Source of the DNA: Numida meleagris
Taxonomy: Eukaryota > Chordata > Aves > Galliformes > Numididae
Length of the DNA: 64,000 nucleotides
Assembly (NCBI RefSeq): GCF_002078875.1
Contig: NC_034410.1
Span: 80,170,664 to 80,234,663, forward strand
Reading direction: 5' to 3'
The translations under genes were made by a program, and so were the position numbers. This document shows, in pieces, positions 24,343 to 36,720 of the stretch (the first letter of the stretch is position 1; every line of letters starts with the position of its first letter). The notes under the pieces are model-generated. The model saw nothing but the letters and a program-made list of their open reading frames with translations. It ran no database searches and was not told the origin of the DNA.

Positions 24343-27300
24343 TAGAAAGAAAATCAATCTTGATAATACCAGCAATCTCCTTTACCACCCTAAAATGAGA
24401 AAACTATCAGGGTAGAGGACTGAGATCTCAGCTGACCTTCTTAATAAAAAATGTTCCTCAAATTCTAAAAAATATTGCTAAACTTATATTACAATATTTA
24501 AGTATTTAAATACAATGCTATAAATACATCAGTCCTCAAGGTTGAATAAATGTTCTTATATGTGTTTTAGCAATATTCACTGCTTACTACTATTTTTCAT
24601 TGCTCTGCCTCTTATCCTCATGAAAATCTAACAGAATATGCGAGTTGTCTACGAGAAACTATTGGATAAACCTTTTGCTGCTAATATCTTAAGCCAATGC
24701 AAAAAGAAGTAAGGAGATTTGAGCAGGTTAATAAGCATTTTCTAAGCTTTGTTATGTCATTCATGCTCACTAATTGTTTCCAAAAGGCATCAGACATACT
24801 GCACTTCATAAGAGTTGCTGCTAATGTTGGTAGTTAACACTATCTCTCATGCCGACACTTAGATAAAATAGTAAGACTTTTTCTATTAAAAAAAAAATAC
24901 TAATAAACTTGTGTACAGAATATTGTAACCTTTATGACTTTCTAAAAATCCATTCATCGTTCTTGAACTTACTGATAATTTAAATGGAAGAATTAATATG
25001 AAAGAGTACAAGATTTAAAGTATGGCCAGATTTCAGAAATGCTCTGGAGAATTATCTAACTCTAGAAAATGGATGGTCAAGAAGTTCTGAGTGTAATCCA
25101 AAGTGAAATGCATTTCATTTCTTAGACAAGCCAACACAGAGTTATCTCTCACTAGTGTAACGTGCACAAAAATTAAGGCTAAATGGGAAATAATAAGAGA
25201 TTAAAATATATAAAATTTAAAAAACTACTCATATTTAAAAGTATGATAAATCAAAGTGAAGAAAATGTAGAGCAATGAATAGAACTTTTAGAAAGGTTCA
25301 GATACCTCTTATGAGATGAATATTCAACATCACATCTAACAAATGGAAAATTTCCATATTCAGTCAGGTTGCTGGATACAAACTTGTTGATCTGGTGTCT
25401 TTATAGTCTAGTGATCTAAGTGCTTGTACCATGGTTACTCAGTATGTATTGCCTATGTTATTTCTTAGTCTGCAAAACTTCTTACAAACTGTTTTGTTTT
25501 CTCACAGCTACATGCATTTCATCTGTGACATAGCAGTGAGCCTCTCACAAGCACCATCCCAGATGGCTTAAAGAGAAGCAATTTCAAATGTCAGTTTTCT
25601 AACTGGAACTGTGGTTGAAAACACATCTCATAGAGAGAGCTGCTCTGATGGTTCACTGCTCTTTGCAATTTTTTTCCCATTCTTACTCCTTTTAAGTTCT
25701 GTCTGACAAGCTTTGAGTTACAATGGTCAAATAACTTCAACCATACTTTATAAAAGGATTTGTCTTAATTATTTCTGTAGATAGCACATCACTGTCTGTA
25801 TTTACTGTCTCTCCTGTGTCATTTGGTTCAGGCCACTACGTAAACAAGGATTAAAAGAAGAGAGCAGTTATTTTATGGTTAGGACATATAAGGTACCCAT
25901 GATCTACTTGATTAGGAAGGTATTAAATGGCATTGTCATGCTCTTGTTAAGACCTTTTAGCATCTTATTAGGACATCAAAAATGTCCTTGCTAGCAAGGC
26001 AGCTGTGAGTCCGGAGAAGAAAGTTTAGCCTCCATTACTTCCAGGAACAGATCTTAAGCATCAGTAAAAAATCATCCATCAGATCTAATGATGTCCACAG
26101 GCTGGCATACTATTCTTTTTTTTTCCATTTTAGATTTTATAATTATTCATGTGGATGTTTTTTTTTCCCTTGAATTTTGAGTTACTAGCTATCTCCAGCT
26201 TCACAGTTCTACCTCTGCCTATATATAACTTTGCAGTCATAATCTGCATAGCCTCTCTCCCACAGTCTGAGTTTCTTTGCCAGCCTGAGCCAAGAGCACA
26301 TACTTGGACAACATCCCCAGTGGATCATCAGAGCACAAACAGCTGAGCTCTTGTGGGAAGAAGGCAAGGGAGAGTGTTACAAGCACAAAGAGGGAGATTG
26401 ACACAGCTTGACCTTCAATATCTAAAAATTAAACATCAAAGTCTGAACTAACAATCCTAGTTTGCTTTTACAGTCAATGGACTGAAATATCTATTGTAAG
26501 AGACTGAGTCATCTACAAAAATAGCATCTAAAATAAATCAAATGACTCAACTCTGCATGTGCCAATTTCTCTCAGTTGAGTAACAGGAAGTGCTGAGTAT
26601 GTAGTTTGAACTCAGGTACCTCTCTTTTAAGTAACTAAACTGAAACAATTGTATTCCATTATTTTCTTTATGAGAATGGGCAAAAGGGGTCCTCAAGTTA
26701 TATGGAGAAGGTTCATACTGTAGAGTGCTCTTCCACTTGCATGATCCAGTGTCTCAATTTAGCAGTAGTCATTAATAACTCTGTTCAGTTTCCATTACAA
26801 TTCAAAGATTTAAGATAACATTTCATTTTGAGTTCATTTAACTATTATAAGGCCAAAAAAAGCATAAGGGAAATTGAACTATATATGTTAGAAGCTGCTT
26901 CGCCTGTCCTCATTTTTAAAATTGCACCTATGAAACATTTTCATGGAGTATATGCTATGAATAAAAGGTTTGAGAGCAAAAAATTATCATGGCTTGACTT
27001 TTAAATTCCAATTTAGGTTCTAACTGTTGTAAATAGAAAGAAAATAAAGGGAAATGTGTGATTTCAAAGATTTCAAACAACACCTTTTTGAATCTTGAAC
27101 AGACATTTCTAATAGAACAGATACTAGTATTTTTATGACAATGAAAAATAAGTAAAAAACATTTGTCTAATTACTTTATATCTTAGCATTGTCTACTGAG
27201 ATTAAAGAGAATACTTCACACTGCAGATTAACAATGACAAGGATTCAGATGAAATTAATGCAAAAGATACTCAATCCATTAGTCTGAATCTCTTGTGTTA

Positions 27301-28478
27301 TAGAAATCAATTTTGTGTCAAAGAATTTATTGGAGATTCTTTCATTTTTTCTCCTAGTCCCAATGTTGCATGAAAGCATATGAGACAGCTTAGCTTTTCT
27401 TTCTCACCAACTTAAAAACTCGTAAGGAATCAACTATTTCAGTGGGGGATATATAAGAATCATTATCCTGTCAATGTACTGATTCATGTTTTTTCATATT
27501 ACCTTTCCAAGTGTTAATGTTGCCTTATGAAAATATTGTTGAAACTATTTTGAAGTGCTTGTATTTAGGAAATGAACATTCTGAAAAAGTAAATAATATG
27601 TCAGGTTTTCATGAAACTGGCAAAAATATATTGTCAATGTTCGCATTGTCAGGTCATAGGGATTCTACTATGAAAATGAGGTGATCTTTTAAAGTTTTAC
27701 CCTGCTATGAAGTGTAGTATGAGAACTATGCTATATAATAAGATAGCATTACATCCCACAGTGTAGTACTCTTGTAAAAAATGCTCACGCAGCAACATTC
27801 TAATATAGGTCTTCTGCTTTTTGTGTGACTTATACCATTAATCGTGTGATCTGATAAACCTTTCCTAGCAAGAGTAAGCAGAATATGTTTCTTTTTATTA
27901 GTTTCCAAGTTTGACTTAAGGTCTGACTTCATAATGCATACTACTATTGACTTCTGCTGATTAATTATCTGTTGTACAAATAAAAAAAATATATATATTT
28001 TAATTAACAGACATGGAACAAATCAGATGTTCTAACATGACTTAGAAAAATGTCTTACACAATTCATAGTGCAACTGTGTCACTCTGTAACTGGATACAC
28101 ATGTGGATGCAATATGAATAACAATATATTTATGCCATTATTTTGAAATTTGGTTAGGCTTACCTTCATATTATATATTTAAGTATAGTTATCTTGCTAT
28201 AATACTGCAAGCTGCTTTTGAATTAAACTTTTAAATGTTTACATATACTCTTTTGAGGATGAAATCTAAGGTCTGTTCCTTTTCGTTCTCTTGTCAAAAG
28301 CAAATCTGGTCAGTTATGCAAGCACAATTATTATGTTTAAATTTATTTTCATATGTTAGAATGTGTCAGAGTTTTTTTAGCATGTTTTGGTGATTGTTCA
28401 GCTGCAGTTGGATTTTAAAGTATTTTTCTCTGCATGTATATTTAGCTTAGCAATATTTATTCAGATATTTTACTTCTT
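24343..28478. other. AT-rich non-coding stretch
   Basis: No gene or mobile element recognised in 4.1 kb. Frames are short (at most about 70 codons). An alternating AT run lies near 27985-28005. Confidence 0.55.
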
Positions 28479-28774
28479 CCAATACAGAGAGAGAGAACGT
28501 CCCAAAATCAAGGTAGGCCTTACTACCGATGATAAGATGGCTGGAGAGCGAGGTGCTGCCAAGATGAGAGATGGCGGGAAAAGGGACGAGGTCTCGTGAT
28601 CTGCAAGTTTTTATACTGCGAGCTTTTATCTTTTCCCTCCGGCTGGAAAATGGTAACAGAGGAGCAAAGTACCGTGGGGACTGTAGTAGTCCTTCTCTTC
28701 TGAGAACCAGGTACATTCACGACATGATGTTCTGATGTGGAATACCAACAACCGAAAAACACAAAACCATGACA
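28479..28774 (-). mobile_element. Truncated LTR, ERV family A, copy 2
   Basis: This aligns to 32081-32380 and ends in the same TGACA (plus strand), which is the 5' end of the element on the minus strand. It starts abruptly at CCAATACAGAGAGAGAG. The other roughly 230 bases of the LTR, including the CCGTTGACA end, are absent from the left side, where unrelated AT-rich DNA continues. The TATAAAAA box is retained (28607-28615). Loss of one end means that no target duplication can be read. It is one of five copies of this family in the window. Confidence 0.88.
28607..28615 (-). promoter_or_regulatory. TATA box of LTR copy 2
   Basis: The minus strand reads TATAAAAAC, the same motif as in copy 3. 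It sits between CTCGCAG and CTTGCAG short repeats. Promoter activity is inferred from position in the LTR and not shown. Confidence 0.5.
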
Positions 28775-31700
28775 ATACTGAAGATCTTTTATATCATAAT
28801 TCAATAATGTTGCAGCATGAACAAGAACTGTGCAGTTCCCTTATATTTTGCATTCTCTCTAGAATTCAGACCAGGACAAAACAGTAAACTCTGAAAGACT
28901 GAAAGCAAAATGTTCAAAAAGCTTGTTGTGACTTTTGATCAGAGGTTGAAATGTTGGAAAAAGCTACTGCAATTCTCAGAAAGGTAGTTGTTTCCAATGC
29001 TACTACTACTATTTATAAAATGAAACCTTTGCCCTTAGATACCAGGAATTGCAGTAGTTTGATAAAAAGAAAACAAAGAAAAAATCCACCACAGTATCTG
29101 ACAAGTTGTTCTTTCCTCTTCTAATAAAGAGAAATGCTTTATTCTCTAATACCACTAAGGATAAACACAAGGGCCAGGTGTTTGAATGGCTCAAAAAAAG
29201 TCTATATGCCACTGAGTTAATTACATAGGTACTCAGATATTTTGTTGAAATATTCAGCATTTGTTATCAAAACTAGAGCTCGTGCATACCATCACAGAGA
29301 CTTATTGCCGAAATGCTGGATACAACGGCCCTCAGAAAATTATTATTTTTTGGATATGGGGCTTTTGTTTTGAAAATAAATGGAGAATGCACTAAGCGTG
29401 GGACAATTATAAACATAATGTTAAGATCTACTTAGCAACTGTCTCTACTCCAGTAGACATCTTGAGGAGAATTTCTATTTTTATTAGACCCATTATATGA
29501 GCTCCAACTTTCTTCTTATCCTTTCTTTACTGTACCAGATGCTGCTACAACTGTTTATAGAATATATATATAGATAGATTCAGAAAGACACATGTATATA
29601 TCACACTTGCACACACTCATTTTCTAATTCCACTCGATAATATGTAAATATTCAGACTGTCTTGAATCAGTTACAGATAAACTTATCTTTGGTTTTAGTA
29701 TTGCTTTATCAGTGTAGTCCAATTTGCATGTCATAGGGAGGATATCTTTTTATTATTATTATTTTATTGTCCACAGTATAATAAATACTGCGCATTTTAA
29801 TTATATTAATATCAGAGTAATTAATTTCACTGGAATGAAAAAGTATGTAGGTGTACCAAGACAAAGATTATCCTTTCTTTACAGTGGTTGCTGTTAGAAG
29901 TGCTATAAGTTCATTCTCTAATGAGCTTGGTTCAATTAATATCATCACCTCCATTAAAATAAGAGGCAGGAGTTATGAGTGCACTAAATATTGGAAATAT
30001 TATTCAGGAGCTCTGAATCTTCCTTGCAATTGCTCAGACTCAACTCATTAGATTCTGTCCAAAGCTCATCAGGTGGCTATTGTTACATCTAAAATTTAAA
30101 ACCTTTCAATACTTTTATGAATATGACGTCATTCAGAATGGCACAAGAGAGAGTTTTAAAGCAAGCTCTAAATTAGAAATATTATATGGTTGAAGTAGTG
30201 AAACAATTTATTTCAAATGCTTTCTATAAATCAACACAGATTCAACTGGAAGGAAATATTATGTAAATGGAATATTGACATCTGTCTCCATAATGTTTCC
30301 AAGGATGTCAACGAAGCTTCTGCAATGTCTGTTTATCATGTAAATTCCCTGTAAAATGGGCTGGTTAGAAAATACTCTTCACAGACAGAACATTTTGGTC
30401 TAGTTTGCATTCATAATTCCCTTCAGCTCATTGCAGAGTTTATGAAATCAGTTTTCAGAGAAAAAAAAAGAGTTTTTGAAGAATATTATAGACTAATTCT
30501 CAAAATGCTGTAGATTTGAAAAGCTTCTTTGTCACTCAAAATGTATTCTGTACTGAAATATTCTAAAGGTGAACTGAAAGTTTAAGTTCAAAGCTATCCT
30601 TATTACTGTCATCACCCTGTGTTGCTACTGCAGTACATACAAAGGTCATGGTAATCCATTAAGAATTGCCCTCAAGTCTACCAATCAAACAGAAATCGGT
30701 CATTTCAATAGTCATGTTACAGCACTCCACAAATTATTAGTATTTGTCAGATGGACTTCAGAGATCCCAGCCCCTCTTATTAAGACTCCTTACCGATTTT
30801 AGATATCAAAAGTCAGTCTGTGCTTAGCTATCTTAATTGTAATAACACCATCTATTTAACTGACTGTTGCTGTAGCTGCCATCATCTTGAAATTGGGCCT
30901 AGTACCAGTACATTAAGCTGATTCACATAAAACCACTTTTTACAGTTTCTTGTGCAATGACTGTGGAAGGGCAAATGAAAGAAGCAGGACTCTAGCACAA
31001 TTTAGGAGTTTACAACAGAAAGTGGGAAAATCAGACTTTCTAGCATGGAGATTCAATTAACCATCCAATGAGTGATTGAAGGGAGCCAATGGAAAAGGCC
31101 TCAGGAAACCAGGCAGTATGCAGTGAGAGACAGATAGTCTCCCTATGGAGACACAAAGGTCTGATGCCTGTGCTACTTGCAGAGTACCAGCACCAGGACT
31201 ACCAGTAAAAGCTTTCCCTGTTGAAAGCAAATCCCAGTCTCTAGAAAGGCACATTGACCCTGGTATCTGGAATATGTTTGGGTGTGCTTAGTTCAGACAA
31301 GTCATTGTCTTGTCTCATTACTGCACTTAAACACATGGAAGAGCTTGGACAGAAAGCTCACTGACTCCAAGTGTGAGATTACTTAAGAGTTTGCAAGTGG
31401 GGAGAGAGTGGTTATGCTTCATGCTGAGTCAACATGGATAACTATTGCAGAATGAGGGGTTAGGTGCATGTACATGGTATTCCTAGCTGATATTTCAGGA
31501 AATGTGAAATCTGTCTTGTGTTCTCCGTAAGTTCTTAATCTGACAAAGCATATTATGCTCTTCCCTGCTTCTCACCAAAACAGCCAGTGTACATGGTGGT
31601 ACCCTGAGTGAGCTCTTACTGAGTAAGATAACAGGTACCTGGGGAATCTGCTCATGCAGAAGTACATTAGAGTTTCCAGGTGTCCCTGAAGAAAATCAGA

Positions 31701-31850
31701 CTCCTTGCTAACAGATTTATTTGTCAAGATTCTGAATAATTCCACTTTAACCAGTCCAGGGGATAGTAAGACTCTCCCTGTCATCTCTCCTCTGTCCCCA
31801 TACATCCCATCTAGATACTCTCAAGGCTCTTCAACAAGGAGATTATTACC
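28775..31850. other. Non-coding stretch between two LTR copies
   Basis: No gene recognised. A short alternating AT/GATA run is at 29562-29580, and a TTATTATTATT run lies near 29748-29768. The segment 31050-31260 is less AT-rich and open on the minus strand for 65 codons, without a recognised motif. Confidence 0.55.
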
Positions 31851-31921
31851 TGTCAACGGTTTACGGGCGTTCGGCCCAGTTCCGTGACGAAGGGGGCGGG
31901 GGATCGACGGGCCCACACCCC

Positions 31922-31946
31922 GGGAAAAGGGAAAAGGGGAAAAGGG
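31922..31946 (+). other. Potential G-quadruplex motif in LTR copy 3
   Basis: G-runs at 31922-31924, 31929-31931, 31936-31939 and 31944-31946 are separated by AAAA loops. This is a textbook G3N4 pattern, shared with copy 1 on the opposite strand. Confidence 0.7.
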
Positions 31947-32213
31947 TAAGGAGATGGCCCTGAGAGCAAAGAGCAGCGGCAACAATCTCAGGAGAAACAA
32001 ACTAATTTACTAAATAAGATATCGGAATGCAAAACAACACACTATAATACAATATAATTAAAATTTAAGCTGATAAATCCAATACAGAGAGAGAGAATGT
32101 CCCAAAATCAAGGTAGGCCTTACTCTACTACCGACGATAAGACGGCTGGAGAGCGAGGTGCTGCCAAGACGAGAGACAGGCGGAAAAAAGGGACGAGGTC
32201 TCGTGATCTGCAA

Positions 32214-32222
32214 GTTTTTATA
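32214..32222 (-). promoter_or_regulatory. TATA box of LTR copy 3
   Basis: The minus strand reads TATAAAAAC, preceded by GATAAAAGCTCGCAG and followed by TTGCAGATCACGAG. It is the most promoter-like motif in the LTR and supports reading it on the minus strand. Activity is inferred. Confidence 0.55.
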
Positions 32223-33730
32223 CTGCGAGCTTTTATCTTTTCCCTCCGGCTGGAAATGGTAACAGAGGAGCAAAGTACTGTGGGGACTGTAGTAGTCCTT
32301 CTCTTCTGAGAACTAGGTATATCCACTACATGATGTTATGATGTGGAATATCAATAACCGAAAATCACAAAACCATGACATTACCTTTAACCACAACAGT
32401 TATGTTCTTTACTTTCACTGGTACTATGGATGTTTGTTTATTCCCAGATCCTTTCTTCTACTGACATACTCAATTTTTAGAGAGAGACGCATTTGAAAAT
32501 CTCCCCCTGTCTGGGGACAGAAGACAAAGAACCATCGGCTGTTTGTAAAATGGCTTACAGAACAGCATAGTATGAGGAGAAGCCACCTCCACTCTTTCCA
32601 CATTCATGGTAATGTATGACTCAGAGGTAAAATAATAAAACTAGTATTTATTTATTTATTTGTTTATTTTTCAGAAATCTCCATTCTTTTTAGGCTCTTT
32701 ACCAGCTTTCCTATTTCTCTAAGCTGCAAATTTCTTGTAAGCTGCTAGCCTTTTTTTTGTAGATAAGCAGATATACCTGAGGCAAATGTACACTTTGCAT
32801 TCAAGTTTCACTTAGTTTCATCTCCCTACTGCATTTTTTTCTAAATTAGCATAGAATATAAGCATCTGTAGATTTATGTGTGATGACAGTGGGAACTGCT
32901 GGTTGGTAAGACCAATAAAACAATTGTTTGCTCATCAGCATAGTAGTTAACACTTAGACATTACACATGTCCTGCAAAGTATTGACAGGCTCCAAGCAGT
33001 AATTATCTTTAACACAGAGTTAACATACACACAAAAAGCTCATGGGTACATGAGACCTTTTCAGAGGTAGGATCCATTGTGTTTCTTATGCAGTCTTTCC
33101 TGGTGAATATAAGGCCTGTTCAGATAAGCCAGTATCATTTTATTTTCCTTTATTATCTCTAGTCTCATAAAACTAAAGCTTATGGGTTTTTCTGTGATAT
33201 TTTTTTTCAGAGATTGTAACATCTTGTCCCTCTGTAGATAGCATTATATATTTGACTGTAAGCATTAGATGTGAGCCAGGTATTGACATCTTAATAGGTT
33301 GGAGATGGTCAATATTGCCATTGCTGAGAGAAATTTAGGGACCAGCCAAGGGAGTAATGCTATTCTCTCAGGTAACTGAGCTTCCTGTCTCTCAGCCAGT
33401 GGAAGACAATTAAATCAAATGACTAATGCAGAAAGTACAGCTAGAATAGAGATGCACTTAGATGCAAAAAATAATTTAAAAAAAGCCCTGCATTTTGCTT
33501 CCGAATATTATTGGCATTTTGTAATATTACAAACAAAAAAAGAGTTTATTACATTGGACATGTAATAAATCTGGGCTTGTTAGAACAGTGTGAATTTTAA
33601 GCAAATATCTAATAATTCATTTGTATTAATTTCTATATTAAGGAAAAAGAACTGCAATAGCATCTTATTTACAAACTTTATAATATTACCTAAAAAAACC
33701 CAAAACAGATATATATGAAGTAGACAAAGG

Positions 33731-33795
33731 AGATTTATGAAAATAGGAATTAACTTCAATCTAGAATTAAAGAGTTGAAATGAATTATGTGGTCT
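33731..33795 (+). repeat. 65-bp dispersed direct repeat, unit 1
   Basis: This 65-bp stretch (starting AGATTTATGAAAATAGG, ending ATGTGGTCT) recurs at 36497-36561 with only two differences (AAAGAG versus AAGGAG, TATGT versus TATAT). Similarity fades quickly on both sides. The origin is unknown: it could be a fragment of an interspersed repeat or a local duplication. Confidence 0.9.
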
Positions 33796-33825
33796 CATTT
33801 AAGGTATATATTTAACATTACTTTT

Positions 33826-33900
33826 AATAAGGTTATTTTTATATTTTTATATTTTTATTTTTTTATTTTATTATTTTAGAAATAAAATATAAAATATTTT
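33826..33900. repeat. A/T-only low-complexity segment
   Basis: About 75 bases almost without G or C, dominated by TTTTAT and TTATTTT units, just right of the first 65-bp repeat unit. Confidence 0.85.
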
Positions 33901-35515
33901 CTCAGTTTTATTGTGACGTTTCATTGTGACTTTACTGTTGAAAAGATCAAAATTTTTTGCTGGGTTTGAGGGTTTTCTTGGGTTGTTTTTTTTCTTTTTC
34001 ATATACACAATATATGACTGGAAAATCAACACAAACACCATACAACTTCAAGTAACAATATGGAATAAATTGGTACTTAGTCTTAAATATTTATTTTCTA
34101 GTAAGTTTTGAAAGCTTGGGCTTAGAAATATGGATTTCCTCTAAATAACATTTGATTTTCATACAGAGAATTCTTACTAATGAGGAAGAATAATCCCTCA
34201 AGGGTTTCCTTCAGAGTTATTGCCACAGAATTATGAGTGCCACACACATATTCACAGTTTGCTAGTCATTCCCCCAACTGCAAGATGAATCAGAAATTCT
34301 ATGCAAATTTCGAAATCCATTTTTTTTTACACACATATGTCTTCTTTCTGAAGAGAGAAGACATTCAGTTTTACTTTGAAATGGATTCTAACGCAATCTC
34401 TGGTTTTGTGCATAATTAATTATTTATAAAGTCAATTTCAAATACTGGAAAATGACTCAGTTTAGGTTTTACAATAGACCTTGGTGTATATATATGCATT
34501 AAACTAATATTACGTTACTAATTCTTATCAACTCTTATAGTATCAAATATTTATGGGGGCATTGGGCAGGAGCATCCAAGAGTATATCAGAAGCCATGAG
34601 ATGATTTTAACTGGTGATCTGAAAGCACTGCCACATCTGTGTGAATTTTTACTACAGTGAGCATGAAAAGAGAGAGGAAGGAAAAGGTCACATTACTCCA
34701 AACATGGACACAGTAAGTCTTTCAAAAAACTAATTGAAAGAGGGAGCTGACCGTATAGAAAATAGTATGTTATATAGTTGTACATACTGAACCACTGCTA
34801 TATTTTTGATTTATTCATAACCATTGTTTATACTGATTTTAGAAATCATGGTGAAGTAAGATTTACATACTCCAGTCAAACAATTAAAGTACATGAAAGG
34901 CAGAGAAAGAAGAAGCTGAGACATTTTTCTTCTACAGCTGATGAATATTTTAAATCTCATTGAAGTGGAGCATCATAAAATCATTAATGATCTTAAGGAG
35001 TTAACGACCAATTAATTGTTACTCTCACACACAATAACCTTCTAACACTCAACTACTGGGAAAACTCTCTGACATCAGTCGTAACTAATTTTTACTGTTC
35101 CACAGTATTTAGAGTTGAAGAGGACAGTACATATTTGGAAAACATCAACTGGAGGGTTTGTGGTACATTCGCTAATAAAGCAGCTTCAACTGCTACTGTA
35201 TTTTTTCTTAGTCAAAATTTTTATGTCAAATTCTGGCAAAAAATTATGTAACTAGTCAGTGAACCTAATAATGACCTAACAAAACTGTATTAGGTATAAG
35301 CTGTATTCAATAAAAGCTGAGTTAGAAATATGTCTAACATATCAGTTTTTCAAAAAAACTTAAGCTGAAAAAATGCTGATATTATAACAGAAAAGACCAT
35401 ATCTCATTTGTCAAGGAAACACATTAAAGTCTAAACACAGAAGCTATATTGAAGTATAATGTATCAATTCTCAAATGACAGTAATAAAAATGTAAATAAA
35501 TGGATTCTAAGTGCA

Positions 35516-35549
35516 CTCAAAATACAACTGTGTTCTCAAAATACAACTG
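35516..35549 (+). repeat. Short tandem duplication, period 19
   Basis: The 15-mer CTCAAAATACAACTG occurs at 35516-35530 and again at 35535-35549, a simple local duplication. Confidence 0.9.
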
Positions 35550-35638
35550 AATATTTAAAGTAGAGACACCAGCGTGCTTAAACACAATTTTAAAAGTGCC
35601 ATCACTAGACTGAAAAGAGAAAAAAATCAAATGAGGTA

Positions 35639-35842
35639 TCATAGAATCACCAAGGTTGGAAAAGATCTTCAAGATTATCGACTTACCACTAATATTTCCC
35701 ACTAAACCTACTCCTCAGTACAATATCTGAATGGATCTCAAACAGCTCCAGGGATGGTGACTCATCCACCTCCCTAGGCAGCCTGTTCCAGTGCCTCTCC
35801 ACTCTTTCAAAGAATAATTTTTTCCTAACATCCAACCTGAAC
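35639..35842 (-). mobile_element. CR1 LINE 3' fragment, minus strand
   Basis: The plus strand starts TCATAGAATCACCAAGGTTG and continues through a reversed CR1 3' UTR and ORF2 C-terminus (block complementary to the conserved NRLP region, CAGCCTGTTCCAGTGCCTC), ending near AACATCCAACCTGAAC. The 3' UTR wording (CACCAAGGTTGGAAAAGATC) differs from that of the other copies, so it belongs to another CR1 subfamily, possibly shared with 62924-63032. Confidence 0.9.
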
Positions 35843-36496
35843 TAGTGAATATAATAAATTTTTACAAGGGAAATATCTTTGTGAATGAAATCTATGAGAG
35901 GTTGCTCATAACACGGACAGGTCTTTTTTTTTGTTTGTTTTATTTTTGGCTTTGTATCTAACAAAGAGGCAGTTAGAAAGAATTATCTACAAGGGGAACA
36001 CCTGCAAATGATTAACTTTAGGGAAAGAAAAAAGGCTCTCCTGTGAAATTATGTTTTTTCTTTTAAAGTGGGAATACTTGAAGAAAAGTATGTACTGTTG
36101 CTTCTCTTCCACCAGATCCTTTCTGAGATACTAAAAGATTTTTTGCTGCTGAACTATCAAGATGGTCAGTTGTTTGTAGGAATAGTAAGAACAACAAGCC
36201 AACTAAGGCAAGTACAGTGATTTCAGTATAATTTTAAACTGCTTTGATCACAGTGTGAACGCAATTCAGTTGCCAAAGTATTGACCAATCAGACATTGGC
36301 TCATTTCAAGGACAATTTTAAAAATAAATTTAAAAGGATGTTCACATACATATGTACATATATGCATTAATCTACATATACGTATGAATTTATACTTAAA
36401 GCTTACATAGATGAGGCATTTGAGCAAGGAAGGCTCTCAAATAATGAGCTATGCTATCTTCATAGTTTTCATGTATAATATAAAATAAAATATGTA

Positions 36497-36561
36497 AGAT
36501 TTATGAAAATAGGAATTAACTTCAATCTAGAATTAAGGAGTTGAAATGAATTATATGGTCT
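36497..36561 (+). repeat. 65-bp dispersed direct repeat, unit 2
   Basis: Second unit of the repeat at 33731-33795, in the same orientation, 2,766 bp away, 63 of 65 bases identical. The sequence after it (TTGTTTATGATATATAG) still shows weak similarity to the sequence after unit 1, so the original unit may have been longer. Confidence 0.9.
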
Positions 36562-36614
36562 TGTTTATGATATATAGTTCTGATGCTCATACTTTGTGAG
36601 CATAAATATTTGTT

Positions 36615-36720
36615 TTTATACACATACGCATGTGCACATGTCAAAAGACTATTTGTATATATAGATTTCCAAATGAGGGAGTATGTTTGTGTGTGCACAC
36701 ACATGTATTTCAATATATGT
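36615..36720. repeat. Alternating purine-pyrimidine (CA/TG, TA) stretch
   Basis: Contains CACATACGCATGTGCACATG and TTTGTGTGTGCACACACATG, short self-complementary alternating runs. Such runs can adopt cruciform or Z-DNA forms under supercoiling; that is general knowledge and not evidence of function here. Confidence 0.5.

Larger units (their letters stand above)
31851..32380 (-). mobile_element. Solo LTR, ERV family A, copy 3 (complete)
   Basis: A 530-bp LTR with TG...CA ends (plus strand TGTCAACGG...CCATGACA). It is flanked by a perfect 5-bp target duplication TTACC at 31846-31850 and 32381-32385. With no internal viral sequence, this is a solo LTR formed by recombination between the two LTRs of a provirus. 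I read it on the minus strand because TATAAAAAC (32214-32222) then lies about 160 bases in. No canonical AATAAA is present in that direction, only variants such as AGTAAA, so orientation is probable and not proven. A G-quadruplex motif is at 31922-31946. This is the best reference copy of the family in the window. Confidence 0.92.
32386..35638. other. AT-rich non-coding stretch
   Basis: No gene recognised. It contains the first unit of a 65-bp dispersed duplication (33731-33795), an almost pure A/T segment (33826-33900) and a 15-base direct repeat of period 19 (35516-35549). Confidence 0.55.
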
